Assembly: GCF_024347575.1 (NCBI RefSeq)
Contig: NZ_AP025503.1
Span: 2,294,001 to 2,358,000, forward strand
DNA: 64,000 bases
Source of the DNA: Vibrio pelagius
GTDB taxonomy: Bacteria > Pseudomonadota > Gammaproteobacteria > Enterobacterales > Vibrionaceae
Direction: 5' to 3'
Positions within the stretch are counted from its first letter, which is position 1; each line of letters starts with the position of its first letter. The notes below the pieces were generated by a model. The model worked only from the letters and a program-made list of their open reading frames with translations. It ran no database searches and was not told where the DNA came from. A program made the position numbers and the translations under genes. Below are positions 28,504 through 38,548 of this stretch, piece by piece.

Positions 28504-29895
28504 ATGCCAAAAACACACAACATCTTCGGCCACCCACGAGGGCTGTTTCTACTCTTTAGTACCGAGTTGTGGGAGCGATTCTCCTACTACGCAATGCGCG
28601 CCATTCTCGTTCTATTTTTAACAGATACCACCATCAATGGCGGCCTTGGTTGGTCAACCAAAGACGCGCTCGACCTTTACGGTATCTACACAGGTCTTGT
28701 TTACATCACCCCTCTTATCGGCGGTTGGATTGCGGATAACTACCTAGGTCAACGTAAATCCATTCTGATTGGTGGCCTGTTAATGGCTCTGGGTCAGTTC
28801 ACTTTAGCATTACCTAACGGCTTTATGGGATTAGACCAGGTGAGCGCTTTATATCTAGGTTTAGCTCTACTGATCAGTGGTAACGGTATGTTCAAGCCAA
28901 ACATCTCTACTATGGTGGGTGACCTTTACCAAGAAGGTGACAACCGTCGTGATGGTGCATTTACTATTTTCTACATGGGCATCAACCTGGGCGCACTGCT
29001 GGGTGGTCTTATTTCCGGTGCAGCTGTGGATTCATACGGCTGGAAAGCCGGTTTCCTTGCAGCTGGTATCGGTATGGTCATCAGCCTTGTGATGCAAATG
29101 ACAATGGCTCAATCTTGGCTAGGTGATATCGGCTCAGTGCCAGCGGCTGCTCGTGCAAAGGCGCTAAGCAAATCGAAAGAGAAAGCACCATTAACCAAAG
29201 AAGAGTACGATCGACTCAAAGTTATCCTTATTATGGGTCTATTCGTTATCGTATTTTGGGCGGGCTTTGAACAAGCAGGTGGCCTAATGAACATCTACAC
29301 TCAGCAGTACACTGACCGTATGATTGGCGATTTTGAAGTACCAGCAGCTTGGTTCCAATCTCTAAACCCATTCTTCATTATTACGCTAGCACCAATTATC
29401 GCGGCATTTTGGGTGAAGTTAGGCAAACGTGAACCAAATTCTCCGGTCAAATTTGCTATGGCTCTATTCTTTTTGGCTCTTGGTTTCGTTTGTATGATCG
29501 GTGCGGTTATGGAACAAGGTGGCGACCTAAGCGTGAAGACTTCTATGCTATGGTTAGTTGGCGCATTCTTCTTCCATACTCTTGGTGAGTTGTGCCTATC
29601 GCCGATTGGTCTATCACTGGTAACGAAACTGGCTCCTCTTCGCCTAGCTTCTTTGATGATGGGTGCATGGTTCGGTTTCAATGCGATCGCAAACTATGTT
29701 GCTGGTCTGGTGGGTTCTCATGTCGGTGAGCTAGGTGCAATGGCTATCTTTAGTGGTATTGCTATCTCAGCAACGATTAGTGGTGTGATTCTACTCCTTT
29801 GCGCAAACAAGCTAGTTGCTTGGATGCATGGTGTCGAAGGCAACCCTGTGAATACCGAGTCAGAAGAGACTAGCGCACAAACTTCGCTAGCTTAA
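28504..29895 (+). CDS. POT-family proton-dependent oligopeptide transporter
   Basis: Inner-membrane importer of di- and tripeptides driven by protons (PTR2/POT family, DtpA-like). The 463 residues show the family signature ELWERFSYYAMRAILVLFL, whose ExxER motif is at residues 21-25 on helix 1. FYMGINLGALLGGLI and about 14 hydrophobic segments follow. The ribosome site is weak. The stop codon is directly joined to a MITE-like element. It is assigned at family level only, since the Dtp paralogues cannot be told apart by eye. Confidence 0.93.
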   Translation: MPKTHNIFGHPRGLFLLFSTELWERFSYYAMRAILVLFLTDTTINGGLGWSTKDALDLYGIYTGLVYITPLIGGWIADNYLGQRKSILIGGLLMALGQFTLALPNGFMGLDQVSALYLGLALLISGNGMFKPNISTMVGDLYQEGDNRRDGAFTIFYMGINLGALLGGLISGAAVDSYGWKAGFLAAGIGMVISLVMQMTMAQSWLGDIGSVPAAARAKALSKSKEKAPLTKEEYDRLKVILIMGLFVIVFWAGFEQAGGLMNIYTQQYTDRMIGDFEVPAAWFQSLNPFFIITLAPIIAAFWVKLGKREPNSPVKFAMALFFLALGFVCMIGAVMEQGGDLSVKTSMLWLVGAFFFHTLGELCLSPIGLSLVTKLAPLRLASLMMGAWFGFNAIANYVAGLVGSHVGELGAMAIFSGIAISATISGVILLLCANKLVAWMHGVEGNPVNTESEETSAQTSLA

Positions 29896-30056
29896 TACCA
29901 ATCACAGTAAATAGGTGATCAAAAATAGCGCAGGAAAAAGGCTTGAGAACAAGGCAGCATTTTTCGGTAAGTAGTTATTCTACAATCAAAAATTCTAACG
30001 CAGTTATCGAGCCTTTTAACAAGCTAGGATGAGCAATTATTTACTACGATTGGTAT
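29895..30056. mobile_element. MITE-like element, about 162 bp
   Basis: Terminal inverted repeats of about 26 bp start ATACCAATC (29895) and end GATTGGTAT (30056). Aligned, both arms read ATACCAATC-NN-AGTAAATA-NN-TG-N-TC. The interior has no open frame. The left end begins on the last base of the transporter stop codon. The form (short, non-coding, long TIRs) is that of a miniature inverted-repeat element; dispersal elsewhere is not visible here. Confidence 0.75.
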
Positions 30057-30087
30057 AATACTAGACTCAACAAACAGTAGATAAATA

Positions 30088-30118
30088 AAAAGGAGTGGCT
30101 CTGTGAGTCACTCCTTTT
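30088..30118. terminator. bidirectional terminator between the peptide transporter and hemH
   Basis: AAAAGGAGTG and CACTCCTTTT pair around an inner GCTC/GAGT stem with one mismatch, and A/T runs lie on both sides. It serves convergent genes. Confidence 0.85.
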
Positions 30119-30141
30119 CTGTTTTCTATGACGCTCTTTAA

Positions 30142-31104
30142 CTAGCGATGCATCTCGACGAGTTCTGCCATCATTTGGATGTGTTCATCATTGTCGTTGA
30201 GGCACTTAATATAACTGAAGGCTTCGCCACCCGCTTCAATGAAGGTCTCTTTACATTGATCAGAGATCTCTTCCAGTGTTTCTAAGCAGTCTACAGAGAA
30301 CGCTGGGGCCATGATATCGAGCTTCTTAATGCCTTGCTTTGGCAACTCTTCTAACGTTTCGTCCGTATATGGCTTAAGCCACTCTTCACGACCAAAGCGC
30401 GACTGATACGTCATGGTAATCTTGTCTGCAGACAAACCAAGCTCTTGAGCTAACAACTCGGTCGTTTGCTCACAATGTTGAGGATAAATGTCACCTTGGT
30501 CAGCCAAACGCTTCGGAATACCGTGGAAAGAACAAACAAGATGGTCACCTTGCCCATTTTCACGCCAATGCTTTCTCACACTCTCAGCCAGAGCTTTAAC
30601 GTAGCTTGGGTGGCTATAGTAATCACGGATAAAGCGGTAGCCCGGTATCACCGGCAGCTGTTTGAACGCTTTGGTGAGTCCGTCAGATACCGCAGCGGTC
30701 GTAGTTCCAGAATATTGAGGGTAAAGTGGCAGTACAATAATCTCTTCGACACCTTGTGCCATCAGGGCTTCAATACCTGATTTGAGACTTGGATTGCCAT
30801 AAGTCATACCAAGCGCAACAGGCATCTGCAACTTATCTTGTAGCTTAGCGACCTGACGCTGAGAGTAAACCAACAGAGGCGAACCTTGGTCCATCCACAC
30901 AGATTGGTAGAGCTTTGCAACTTTAGGTGAGCGGATTGGTAAGATCACGCCATGAAGAATCGGACACCAAAGCCAACGAGTGAGACTCACCACTCGTTTG
31001 TCATGCAGAAATTCGCTTAAAAAACGGCGCACAGCTGCAGGAGTTGCTGCATCAGGTGTCCCTAAGTTCACCAACAACACACCCTGCTTTTTTTTATTTT
31101 CCAT
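30142..31104 (-). CDS. hemH: ferrochelatase
   Basis: Inserts Fe(II) into protoporphyrin IX, the last step of protoheme synthesis, at the membrane face. The 320 residues begin [32 protein letters not shown]. The active-site segment [11 protein letters not shown] holds the catalytic histidine, and the conserved acidic region near the C-terminus reads [16 protein letters not shown]. It lies downstream of adk on the same strand in the conserved htpG-adk-hemH order, with its own upstream gap. Confidence 0.97.
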   Translation of the reverse strand: MENKKKQGVLLVNLGTPDAATPAAVRRFLSEFLHDKRVVSLTRWLWCPILHGVILPIRSPKVAKLYQSVWMDQGSPLLVYSQRQVAKLQDKLQMPVALGMTYGNPSLKSGIEALMAQGVEEIIVLPLYPQYSGTTTAAVSDGLTKAFKQLPVIPGYRFIRDYYSHPSYVKALAESVRKHWRENGQGDHLVCSFHGIPKRLADQGDIYPQHCEQTTELLAQELGLSADKITMTYQSRFGREEWLKPYTDETLEELPKQGIKKLDIMAPAFSVDCLETLEEISDQCKETFIEAGGEAFSYIKCLNDNDEHIQMMAELVEMHR

Positions 31105-31261
31105 AGATACCTGAGACCATTAATGAAATTTGGAAAGCTTTATACTCAGCCAGTTACTCTAGGGATCACCTTGATATACCTATTCAAATTCTCAGCTCGT
31201 TTTGTGTAATCTAACAACCACTTTAGCGATTACATAATCGAACCTGACTGAGCATCAATAT

Positions 31262-31288
31262 AAAAAAAGCGACCTAACCGGTCGCTTC
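31262..31288 (-). terminator. terminator of adk
   Basis: AAGCGACC and GGTCGCTT form a perfect 8-bp stem with a five-base loop, followed on the minus strand by seven Ts. It separates adk from hemH. Confidence 0.9.
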
Positions 31289-31323
31289 CAATATATCAAA
31301 TTATAAAACTGGCTGTTAGCCAA

Positions 31324-32148
<825 letters not shown>

Positions 32149-32266
32149 CTACCACATTAATATTCATTGTGGCTGAATTTAAGACTAAAGAATGTAAGGT
32201 TGAAGAACAGTGCTACACTCCTTGCCATTTTTCAACCAAATTACAGAAGTTCAACGACATTCATAA

Positions 32267-32292
32267 AAAAAGCCCGCATTTGCGAGCTTTTT
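32267..32292 (-). terminator. terminator of htpG
   Basis: AAAAAGC and GCTTTTT surround CGCA/TGCG with one C-A mismatch. It lies 35 bases past the htpG stop. Confidence 0.8.
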
Positions 32293-32326
32293 AAAGAAAT
32301 TAGGCTTTTAGCCCAAAGTCGAAAGC

Positions 32327-34231
32327 TTAGCGTTTCGACAGCAGTTCATTGATTGCACCCAAGAACTGTGATGGATCTTCCATTGAACCTTTCTCGGCCA
32401 ACATTGCTTGACCTAATAGAAGTTCAACCCAGCGACCAAACGCTTGCTCGTCCGCTTCGTCGGCCATTTGCTTAACAAGTGCATGTTCTGGGTTAATCTC
32501 AAAGATGTATTTCACTTCAGGAGCCGCCTGACCAGCAGCTTCAAGAAGCTTCGCCATTTGCGTACCCATCTCGAAATCATCGGTAACAACAACTGCAGGA
32601 GTGTTTGCCAACTTGAATGTTGTACGAACCTCTTTAACACGATCACCTAGGTAAGACTGAGTGCGTTCAATAACAGACTTGAATTCCTCTTCTGTCTCTT
32701 TCTGCTTCTCTTTCTCTTCTTCACCTTCAAACTGACTTAAATCTAGGCCAGCTTTAGTAATAGATTGGAACTGCTTACCATCAAACTCAGTTAAGTAGTT
32801 CATCAAGAATTCGTCGATACGATCAAACATCAATACAACCTCAATCCCTTTCGCTCTAAATTGCTCGAGGTGAGGGCTGTTTTTAGCGGCTGTGTAGCTG
32901 TCTGCTGTCAAGTAGTAGATCTTATCTTGACCTTCTTTCATGCGCTCTACATAAGAAGCAAGGCTGATTGTCTGTTCAGAAGAGTCCACTTCCGTTGAAG
33001 CAAAACGCAGTAGACCGGCAATCTTCTCTTTGTTTGCCATATCTTCTGCTGGGCCTTCCTTCATCACTAAGCCAAACTCTTTCCAGAACTCTAGGTACTT
33101 GTCGTTATCGTTGTTCGCCATACGCTCTAGCATCGTCAGTACGCGCTTCGTACATGCGCCACGTAGCGATTGAGTCACCTTATTGTCTTGCAGAATTTCA
33201 CGAGAGACATTCAAAGGTAGATCATTCGAATCAATCAAGCCACGTACAAAACGCATGTAAGATGGCATGAACTGTTCTGCATCATCCATGATGAACACAC
33301 GCTGTACGTATAGCTTTAAGCCACTCTTATGGTCGCGGTTCATCATATCCCAAGGAGCTTTAGACGGGATGTAAAGCAAGCTTGTGTAGTCGTTCTTACC
33401 TTCAACTTTGTTATGGCTCCAAGTTAGAGCGTCTGCAAAGTCGTGAGAAACGTGCTTGTAGAATTCTTGGTACTCTTCTTTAGTAATGTCAGACTTGTTG
33501 CGAGTCCAAAGAGCTTGAGCTTTGTTGATTTGCTCCCATTTCTTCTCTTCGGTGTCTTTCCCTTCGTCATCTTTTACTGCCGTAAGAATAGAAACTGGAA
33601 TGCCAATGTGGTCTGAGTATTTACTGATAACATCGCGCAGACGCCACTCGTCCAGGAACTCTTTACCTTCGTCACGCATGTGAAGAATGATGTCAGTACC
33701 ACGAGACTCTTTTGAAATCGTCTCAATCGTGTACTCACCTTCACCAGCAGAGTGCCATTGAACCGCTTCGTCGCTTGCTAGACCAGCAGCGCGAGTACGG
33801 ACAGTTACAGCGTCCGCAACAATGAATGCTGAGTAAAAGCCAACACCGAATTGACCAATCAGTTGAGAATCTTTGCTTTGGTCTTCAGAGAGCTTAGAGA
33901 AGAAGTCAGCCGTGCCCGATTTTGCGATCGTACCTAAGTGCTCGATCACATCATCACGACTCATACCAATACCATTGTCTGAAATGGTTAGGGTGTTTGC
34001 GTCGGCGTCAAAAGAGAGTTTAACGCCAAGGTCAGCGTCACCTTGGTATAAATCACCGTTTGATAATGCTTGGAAACGCAGCTTATCAGCAGCGTCAGAT
34101 GCATTTGAGATCAATTCACGAAGGAAGATCTCTTTATTTGAATATAGTGAGTGAATCATCAAGTGAAGCAACTGCTTAACTTCTGATTGAAAGCCACGAG
34201 TCTCTTTATTTTGCGTTGCTGTTTCGCTCAT
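32327..34231 (-). CDS. htpG: molecular chaperone HtpG (Hsp90)
   Basis: Cytosolic ATP-dependent chaperone of the Hsp90 class. The 634 residues show the GHKL ATPase N-domain: [15 protein letters not shown], the [22 protein letters not shown] lid region and [12 protein letters not shown]. The middle domain has SREILQDNK, followed by the C-terminal dimerisation part. No MEEVD tail, as in all bacterial forms. It is divergent from toxR and has a heat-shock type promoter. Confidence 0.98.
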   Translation of the reverse strand: MSETATQNKETRGFQSEVKQLLHLMIHSLYSNKEIFLRELISNASDAADKLRFQALSNGDLYQGDADLGVKLSFDADANTLTISDNGIGMSRDDVIEHLGTIAKSGTADFFSKLSEDQSKDSQLIGQFGVGFYSAFIVADAVTVRTRAAGLASDEAVQWHSAGEGEYTIETISKESRGTDIILHMRDEGKEFLDEWRLRDVISKYSDHIGIPVSILTAVKDDEGKDTEEKKWEQINKAQALWTRNKSDITKEEYQEFYKHVSHDFADALTWSHNKVEGKNDYTSLLYIPSKAPWDMMNRDHKSGLKLYVQRVFIMDDAEQFMPSYMRFVRGLIDSNDLPLNVSREILQDNKVTQSLRGACTKRVLTMLERMANNDNDKYLEFWKEFGLVMKEGPAEDMANKEKIAGLLRFASTEVDSSEQTISLASYVERMKEGQDKIYYLTADSYTAAKNSPHLEQFRAKGIEVVLMFDRIDEFLMNYLTEFDGKQFQSITKAGLDLSQFEGEEEKEKQKETEEEFKSVIERTQSYLGDRVKEVRTTFKLANTPAVVVTDDFEMGTQMAKLLEAAGQAAPEVKYIFEINPEHALVKQMADEADEQAFGRWVELLLGQAMLAEKGSMEDPSQFLGAINELLSKR

Positions 34232-34308
34232 TTTTACTCCAAAACATCTATACTTGAAACGTCAAAATCGGAAGGATGTTCTGTTTCTCCCCCCTAGTAT
34301 GTTCAATA

Positions 34309-34336
34309 ACATGAGGATGACAATTGTAAATTCAAG
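34309..34336 (-). promoter_or_regulatory. sigma-32 promoter of htpG
   Basis: On the minus strand CTTGAAT, a 13-base spacer and CCTCATGT match the heat-shock consensus CTTGAAA / CCCCATNT closely. It lies about 80-105 bases upstream of htpG. Heat-shock control of htpG by sigma-32 is established in E. coli and Vibrio cholerae. Confidence 0.7.
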
Positions 34337-34502
34337 GTCAAAAATCATAAAAACACTGTTTTTTTTATCTGTTTTTATTATGCTAAGGCTCATAAATATA
34401 AAAGAACATAAAAGAATCATGATTTAGATGGAATTGAAGCTGAATTCCTTCGCAATTTGTCTATTTCGCATCCAAAAACAATTAAAAACATAGAAGAGTT
34501 CA

Positions 34503-35402
34503 ATGAGCAATATCGGCACAAAGTTTATTCTCGCGCAGCGATTTGTATTTGACCCTAATAGTAACTCCCTTGTTGATCAGGCCAACGAAGGTGAAATCGT
34601 CCGTTTGGGCAGTAATGAAAGCCGCATTCTCCTCATGCTTTCAGAAAGACCAAATGAAGTGATTACCCGAAATGAACTGCATGAATACGTATGGCGAGAC
34701 CAAGGCTTTGAAGTCGATGACTCAAGCTTAACGCAAGCGATCTCTACGTTACGTAAAATGCTTAAAGACTCAACTAAATCTCCCGAGTTCGTTAAGACCG
34801 TGCCAAAGCGCGGTTATCAGTTTATTGCAACGGTTGAGCGTTCAGCACCATTTTCATCAAGCGATCAAACCACTTCAATTGAAAAACAAGAGGTGACTCT
34901 AGAAGCGGTAAACTCAGCACCAGTTACCACTGAGGAAAGTATTGAAACCTCAACTTTTGAGCCAGTGGTATCTACAACACCAGTGGCGAAGCCTGAGCTT
35001 TCGAGCCAGAGCACTGGCACTACATCACCTCAAGAAAACAAATGGCTATATCGCGCTATTGGTTTGCTGGCGATTTTAATACCTATATTGGTTGTGACTT
35101 TCACGAACCCTGCCGAGTCTGAGTTCAGAACGTTAGCGGAAGTGGATGGCGTCCAAATCCTATCTCCGAAGAATCACCCTGATTTATCAGGCTGGATTCC
35201 TGCAATTGAAAAGTGTGTCACACACTACATTGCTGAGCATGATGGGCAACTTAAGCCAACACAAATTATTGCGACTGGCGGCCAAACTAATAACTTGGCA
35301 CTCAACTACATCCATGCACAAGAGTACTCAAGTGAGAACATCACATTGAGGCTATACGCTAACCAAACCGACCTAAGTGAAATTTGTAAGGGTGGCCAGT
35401 AA
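34503..35402 (+). CDS. toxR: transmembrane transcriptional regulator ToxR
   Basis: Inner-membrane regulator controlling outer-membrane porins and, in pathogens, virulence genes. The 299 residues hold an OmpR-type winged helix at about 15-112 (SNESRILLMLSERPNEVITRNELHEYVW; KTVPKRGYQFIATVE). A variable Thr/Glu-rich tether spans 113-178, one membrane helix 181-200, and the periplasmic domain has Cys238 and Cys295, the pair that forms a disulfide in V. cholerae ToxR. toxS starts 1 bp after its stop. The divergent htpG neighbour is conserved across vibrios. Confidence 0.97.
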   Translation: MSNIGTKFILAQRFVFDPNSNSLVDQANEGEIVRLGSNESRILLMLSERPNEVITRNELHEYVWRDQGFEVDDSSLTQAISTLRKMLKDSTKSPEFVKTVPKRGYQFIATVERSAPFSSSDQTTSIEKQEVTLEAVNSAPVTTEESIETSTFEPVVSTTPVAKPELSSQSTGTTSPQENKWLYRAIGLLAILIPILVVTFTNPAESEFRTLAEVDGVQILSPKNHPDLSGWIPAIEKCVTHYIAEHDGQLKPTQIIATGGQTNNLALNYIHAQEYSSENITLRLYANQTDLSEICKGGQ

Positions 35403-35403
35403 T

Positions 35404-35919
35404 ATGAAATTAAAAATCTCACTCGCGTTACTCGTCGCTTCTGCACTGTTCAGCGGCTGGCTATACTGGGGCAGCGATGCCAAGGTTGCGCGCCTACTAA
35501 CAGCACATGAATGGCAGTCAAAGATGGTCACGCTAATTACAGAAAGTAAGCAAGAAGACACAATTGGACCACTGCGTAAGGTAGAGTTATCTTCAAATGC
35601 CAAGTACCTGCCAAATGGCACTTATCTGAGAATGTCGATTGTTCGGCTATACGGAACAGAAACTGCACCAGCCAATGTGATCAACATTTCAGAGACGGGT
35701 CAGTGGGACATCAACGACAACTATTTGTTAGTGTCACCTACGGAGTTTAAAGACGTGACGTCAGCACAGACCCAAGACTTCTCCCAACAACAGTTGGATT
35801 TGATCACTCAAGTAATCAAAATGGATGCGGAACAAAGCAGAAGAATCGATATCGTAAACCCAAAGGCACTGCTGCTAACTAGCTTGAATCACGGTTCTAC
35901 AGTATTGTTTTCTAACTAA
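35404..35919 (+). CDS. toxS: ToxR-associated membrane protein ToxS
   Basis: Periplasmic effector that binds and stabilises ToxR, including in bile sensing. The 171 residues begin MKLKISLALLVASALFSGWLYWGS, an N-terminal membrane anchor at about 4-23, followed by a periplasmic lipocalin-like domain. An in-frame start 27 bases upstream lies inside toxR and is not needed. Translation is probably coupled to toxR. Confidence 0.95.
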   Translation: MKLKISLALLVASALFSGWLYWGSDAKVARLLTAHEWQSKMVTLITESKQEDTIGPLRKVELSSNAKYLPNGTYLRMSIVRLYGTETAPANVINISETGQWDINDNYLLVSPTEFKDVTSAQTQDFSQQQLDLITQVIKMDAEQSRRIDIVNPKALLLTSLNHGSTVLFSN

Positions 35920-35940
35920 GTCACTCAATATTTGCGATAG

Positions 35941-35965
35941 AAAAGGGGCATGATGCCCCTTTTTT
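35941..35965 (+). terminator. terminator of toxRS
   Basis: AAAAGGGGCA and TGCCCCTTTT form a perfect 10-bp stem with a TGA loop, followed by TTG. Confidence 0.92.
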
Positions 35966-36012
35966 GTTGTCAATAACTCATAATACCAACTTATACGATG
36001 AGAGAATACGAC

Positions 36013-36318
36013 ATGGAGCAACCCACTCTTAATCAAGCTGCTGATAGACCAACGGTCACTATTTATTACTGTCGCCAGTGCAATTGGATGTTACGCGCTA
36101 GCTGGTTATCTCAAGAGCTTCTGCACACTTTTAGTGAAGAGCTTAGTGCTGTCACACTCTGTCCAGACACGGGAGGTCGATTCGAGATTTTTTGTAACGG
36201 AGTACAAATTTGGGAAAGAAAAGCCGAAGGTGGGTTCCCTGAAGCAAAAATACTCAAACAGAGAGTTCGTAATATTATTGCTCCAGAGCGCGATTTGGGC
36301 CACGTCGATTCAAAATAA
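36013..36318 (+). CDS. SelT/SelW/SelH-type thioredoxin-like protein
   Basis: Small cytosolic protein of the SelWTH family, 101 residues. The family redox motif is CRQC (Cys20, Cys23) in VTIYYCRQCNWMLRA. Cysteine stands where some members have selenocysteine. The second half GRFEIFCNGVQIWERKAEGGFPEAKILKQRVR is the usual C-terminal pattern. The role, presumably thiol redox, is unproven. The ATG at 36013 is preferred over one at 35998 on family alignment. Confidence 0.88.
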   Translation: MEQPTLNQAADRPTVTIYYCRQCNWMLRASWLSQELLHTFSEELSAVTLCPDTGGRFEIFCNGVQIWERKAEGGFPEAKILKQRVRNIIAPERDLGHVDSK

Positions 36319-36372
36319 ACTCAGACCCTATGTTTCAAACAGGTTTGTAAAGTAGTTTAAGAGCGGTTTCTG

Positions 36373-36918
36373 TTATAGAGCACCGCTCTTCAAAACTTCC
36401 CCATCGAAACTCACGACTGATAACAGTCCATCTTCATAGAGACCATAACTGGCCGGGTAACCATCGCGAGGAAAGGTGACAGAGCTTGGATTAAAGATAA
36501 AAATTTCATCTTGATACTCTGCAACTGGAATATGAGTATGACCGTGAGCAATCACGTCACCTGGGTTCAATGGTGGGCGCTTATTGGTGTTATATAGATG
36601 GCCATGAGTCAAAAATATGCGCTGTCCCGTCGGCAACAGTACCCATGAATAATCCATCATCATAGGGAACGAAAGCAGCATCTGATCCACTTCGCTATCA
36701 CAGTTACCTCTCACCGCAATAATCTGCGAAGCAAACTCATTCAATTTATCCGCTACAACTGGAGGGTTGTAACCTTCAGGGATCGGATTTCTTGGCCCAT
36801 GATTTAGAGTATCACCCAGCAGCACCAAATACTGAGCTCCGGATGCCTTGTATAGCTCTAGCACTTTTTCAGTCGCAGGTAGCGATCCATGTAAGTCTGA
36901 AGCAAAAAATAATTTCAC
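36373..36918 (-). CDS. yfcE: YfcE-type phosphodiesterase
   Basis: Calcineurin-like metallophosphoesterase; E. coli YfcE cleaves phosphodiesters in vitro with Mn2+. The 181 residues show the family ligands: MKLFFASDLHGS (Asp8, His10), LLGDTLNHGPRN, VRGNCDSEVD, FLTHGHLYN and IAHGHTHIP. The length equals the family norm. It is the first gene left of the DUF1538-PII-CBS operon and on the same strand, with a 44-bp gap, but its general nuclease-type role gives no clear link. Confidence 0.93.
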   Translation of the reverse strand: MKLFFASDLHGSLPATEKVLELYKASGAQYLVLLGDTLNHGPRNPIPEGYNPPVVADKLNEFASQIIAVRGNCDSEVDQMLLSFPMMMDYSWVLLPTGQRIFLTHGHLYNTNKRPPLNPGDVIAHGHTHIPVAEYQDEIFIFNPSSVTFPRDGYPASYGLYEDGLLSVVSFDGEVLKSGAL

Positions 36919-36962
36919 GCGTACATCTCCATAAAAACTATGGGCCTATTGTACGGTTACAC

Positions 36963-37373
36963 TCACTTTACGTCATCCTTTGCCATACCATTTATCACAA
37001 TATTATTGTAACTGACCATGCCGATAATCTTTCCCTCTTGAATCACCGGCGCTCTACTCACACCGAAACGTTCAAACAACCGAGCGCAGTACTTAACGTT
37101 CATGTCCGCTGAGACACTCAATGCTGGCTTGGTCATAATTTCATAGATGTTAGTCCGTTGTGGAGCCCTATTTTTCGCCAAAACCTGTTTAGCAATATCA
37201 TTCATCAACACAATACCGTACTCATCACCATCATGACGTTTATCAACGATAAGTGCCTTCACTTGATGTTGCCTAGCCAATCTGATTGCCTCATCAACGG
37301 TGATCAATCCATCCACAATAATGTAAGTATTCGCCATCACGTCCGCGACGCACATGGTTTGTTGTTTGCTCAT
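36963..37373 (-). CDS. CBS domain protein of the DUF1538 operon
   Basis: A 136-residue soluble protein made of two CBS motifs: VMANTYIIVDGLITVDEAIRLARQHQVKALIVDK and IMTKPALSVSADMNVKYCARLFERFGVSRAPVIQEGKIIGMVSYNNIV. CBS pairs bind adenine nucleotides or S-adenosylmethionine and gate partners. The ATG overlaps the PII-like stop (ATGA) and has AGGAG. Last gene of the four-gene operon; a regulatory role on the DUF1538 pair is inferred. Confidence 0.88.
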   Translation of the reverse strand: MSKQQTMCVADVMANTYIIVDGLITVDEAIRLARQHQVKALIVDKRHDGDEYGIVLMNDIAKQVLAKNRAPQRTNIYEIMTKPALSVSADMNVKYCARLFERFGVSRAPVIQEGKIIGMVSYNNIVINGMAKDDVK

Positions 37374-37720
37374 AGTTTCTCCTCAACAACCTTGGTTAAT
37401 GTTTCAACTTGGTGTGCGACACCGACGGCATCTTCGACGTCGATTTGTACTGCAATCCCCTGTCCCGACTCTTGATCGAATTCCCCCACCTCACTGATGG
37501 TTTCTAGAATATGGCGGGATAGGTGCTCCTCGACAACAAACAAGAGGACATCCTTTTGAACCTCTAACGTTAACCCAAAAAATGTCCGCTTTTGATTAAG
37601 GCCTTCTCCACGAGCGTTGCTGATCACTGTTGCGCCTGTTGCCCCAGCACCGCGCGCCGCATCAAGAACGATGTCCGTTTTGCTGTCTTCAACAAAAGCT
37701 AGAATGAGTTTGAAACGCAT
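37370..37720 (-). CDS. PII-like regulatory protein of the DUF1538 operon
   Basis: A 116-residue GlnB/PII-superfamily protein: MRFKLILAFVEDSKTDIVLDAARGAGATGATVI forms the first ferredoxin-like half and GIAVQIDVEDAVGVAHQVETL the second. The loop between is short and has no tyrosine equivalent to the uridylylated Tyr51 of GlnB. The Lys/Arg pattern of classical ATP/2-oxoglutarate binding is not clear. It sits one base after the membrane gene (TAG then ATG) with AGGAG. By analogy with GlnK-AmtB and SbtB-SbtA it may gate the adjacent membrane proteins; this is inference. Confidence 0.85.
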   Translation of the reverse strand: MRFKLILAFVEDSKTDIVLDAARGAGATGATVISNARGEGLNQKRTFFGLTLEVQKDVLLFVVEEHLSRHILETISEVGEFDQESGQGIAVQIDVEDAVGVAHQVETLTKVVEEKL

Positions 37721-38548
37721 CTACTGCTCCTTATATTCTTGTGATTGAACTTCTTGTGGCTGAGCTTTCTGTGGTTCTGGCTGCTGTAACTGATTGAGCC
37801 ATTGAGTGACTTGTGCGTAACTCATGACAGAAATAATGGGAAAGAGGCTGGCAAAGGCGATCAAGCCAAAACCATCAATAACTGGGTTTCGACCAGGGAC
37901 TGTCGAAGCCAGACCGAGCCCTAATGCAGTGACCAAAGGCACCGTAACCGTCGATGTCGTCACTCCGCCTGAGTCGTATGCCAATGGTATGATCAATTTC
38001 GGGGCATAAAATGTCTGAACGACCACCACCACATAACCACAAATAATGTAGTAATGAATAGGGTCGCCCGCGACAATCCGATAGCTCCCTAAAGAGATAC
38101 CAATAGCGACCCCTAGCGCGACAGCAATTCGTAATCCATTAACGCTAATGCTGCCACCCGAAACCTGATTCGCCTTGAGAGCAACGGCGATAAGTGAAGG
38201 CTCGGCAATCGTGGTACTAAAGCCGATAAAGAAAGCGAACAGATAGACCCAATAATAGTCGAACCAGCCAAGCTGATGACCATGACTGAATTTAAAGTTA
38301 CTCAAAAAATCTGGAGCCGTCAGCTGCATCGCCATCGTCTCCCCCAATGGAAACAGAGCGAGTTCTAGCCCCATCAAGAAGAGAGTTAAACCCAGTATGA
38401 CGTAGAAAAAACCAAGAATGACTCTCATCAGATTAGTAACAGGCTTACGAAGAACGGCCAGTTGGAAGCCAAAAATGATGGCAGCAATCGGGATCACATC
38501 TGTCACTGTGCCTAAAAAGGTATCGAAAAATAGATTCAGGCTCATCAT
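37721..38548 (-). CDS. DUF1538 membrane protein, second of pair
   Basis: A 275-residue integral membrane protein with about seven hydrophobic segments and an unstructured Gln/Glu-rich C-terminal tail (from about 255). Family motifs are [34 protein letters not shown] and [19 protein letters not shown], all shared with its upstream paralogue. The ATG overlaps the paralogue's stop. No known transporter family is recognised beyond DUF1538; the paired glycine-rich Asp-Ser-Gly-Gly motif suggests an ion or substrate path built from two related halves. Confidence 0.9.
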   Translation of the reverse strand: MMSLNLFFDTFLGTVTDVIPIAAIIFGFQLAVLRKPVTNLMRVILGFFYVILGLTLFLMGLELALFPLGETMAMQLTAPDFLSNFKFSHGHQLGWFDYYWVYLFAFFIGFSTTIAEPSLIAVALKANQVSGGSISVNGLRIAVALGVAIGISLGSYRIVAGDPIHYYIICGYVVVVVQTFYAPKLIIPLAYDSGGVTTSTVTVPLVTALGLGLASTVPGRNPVIDGFGLIAFASLFPIISVMSYAQVTQWLNQLQQPEPQKAQPQEVQSQEYKEQ

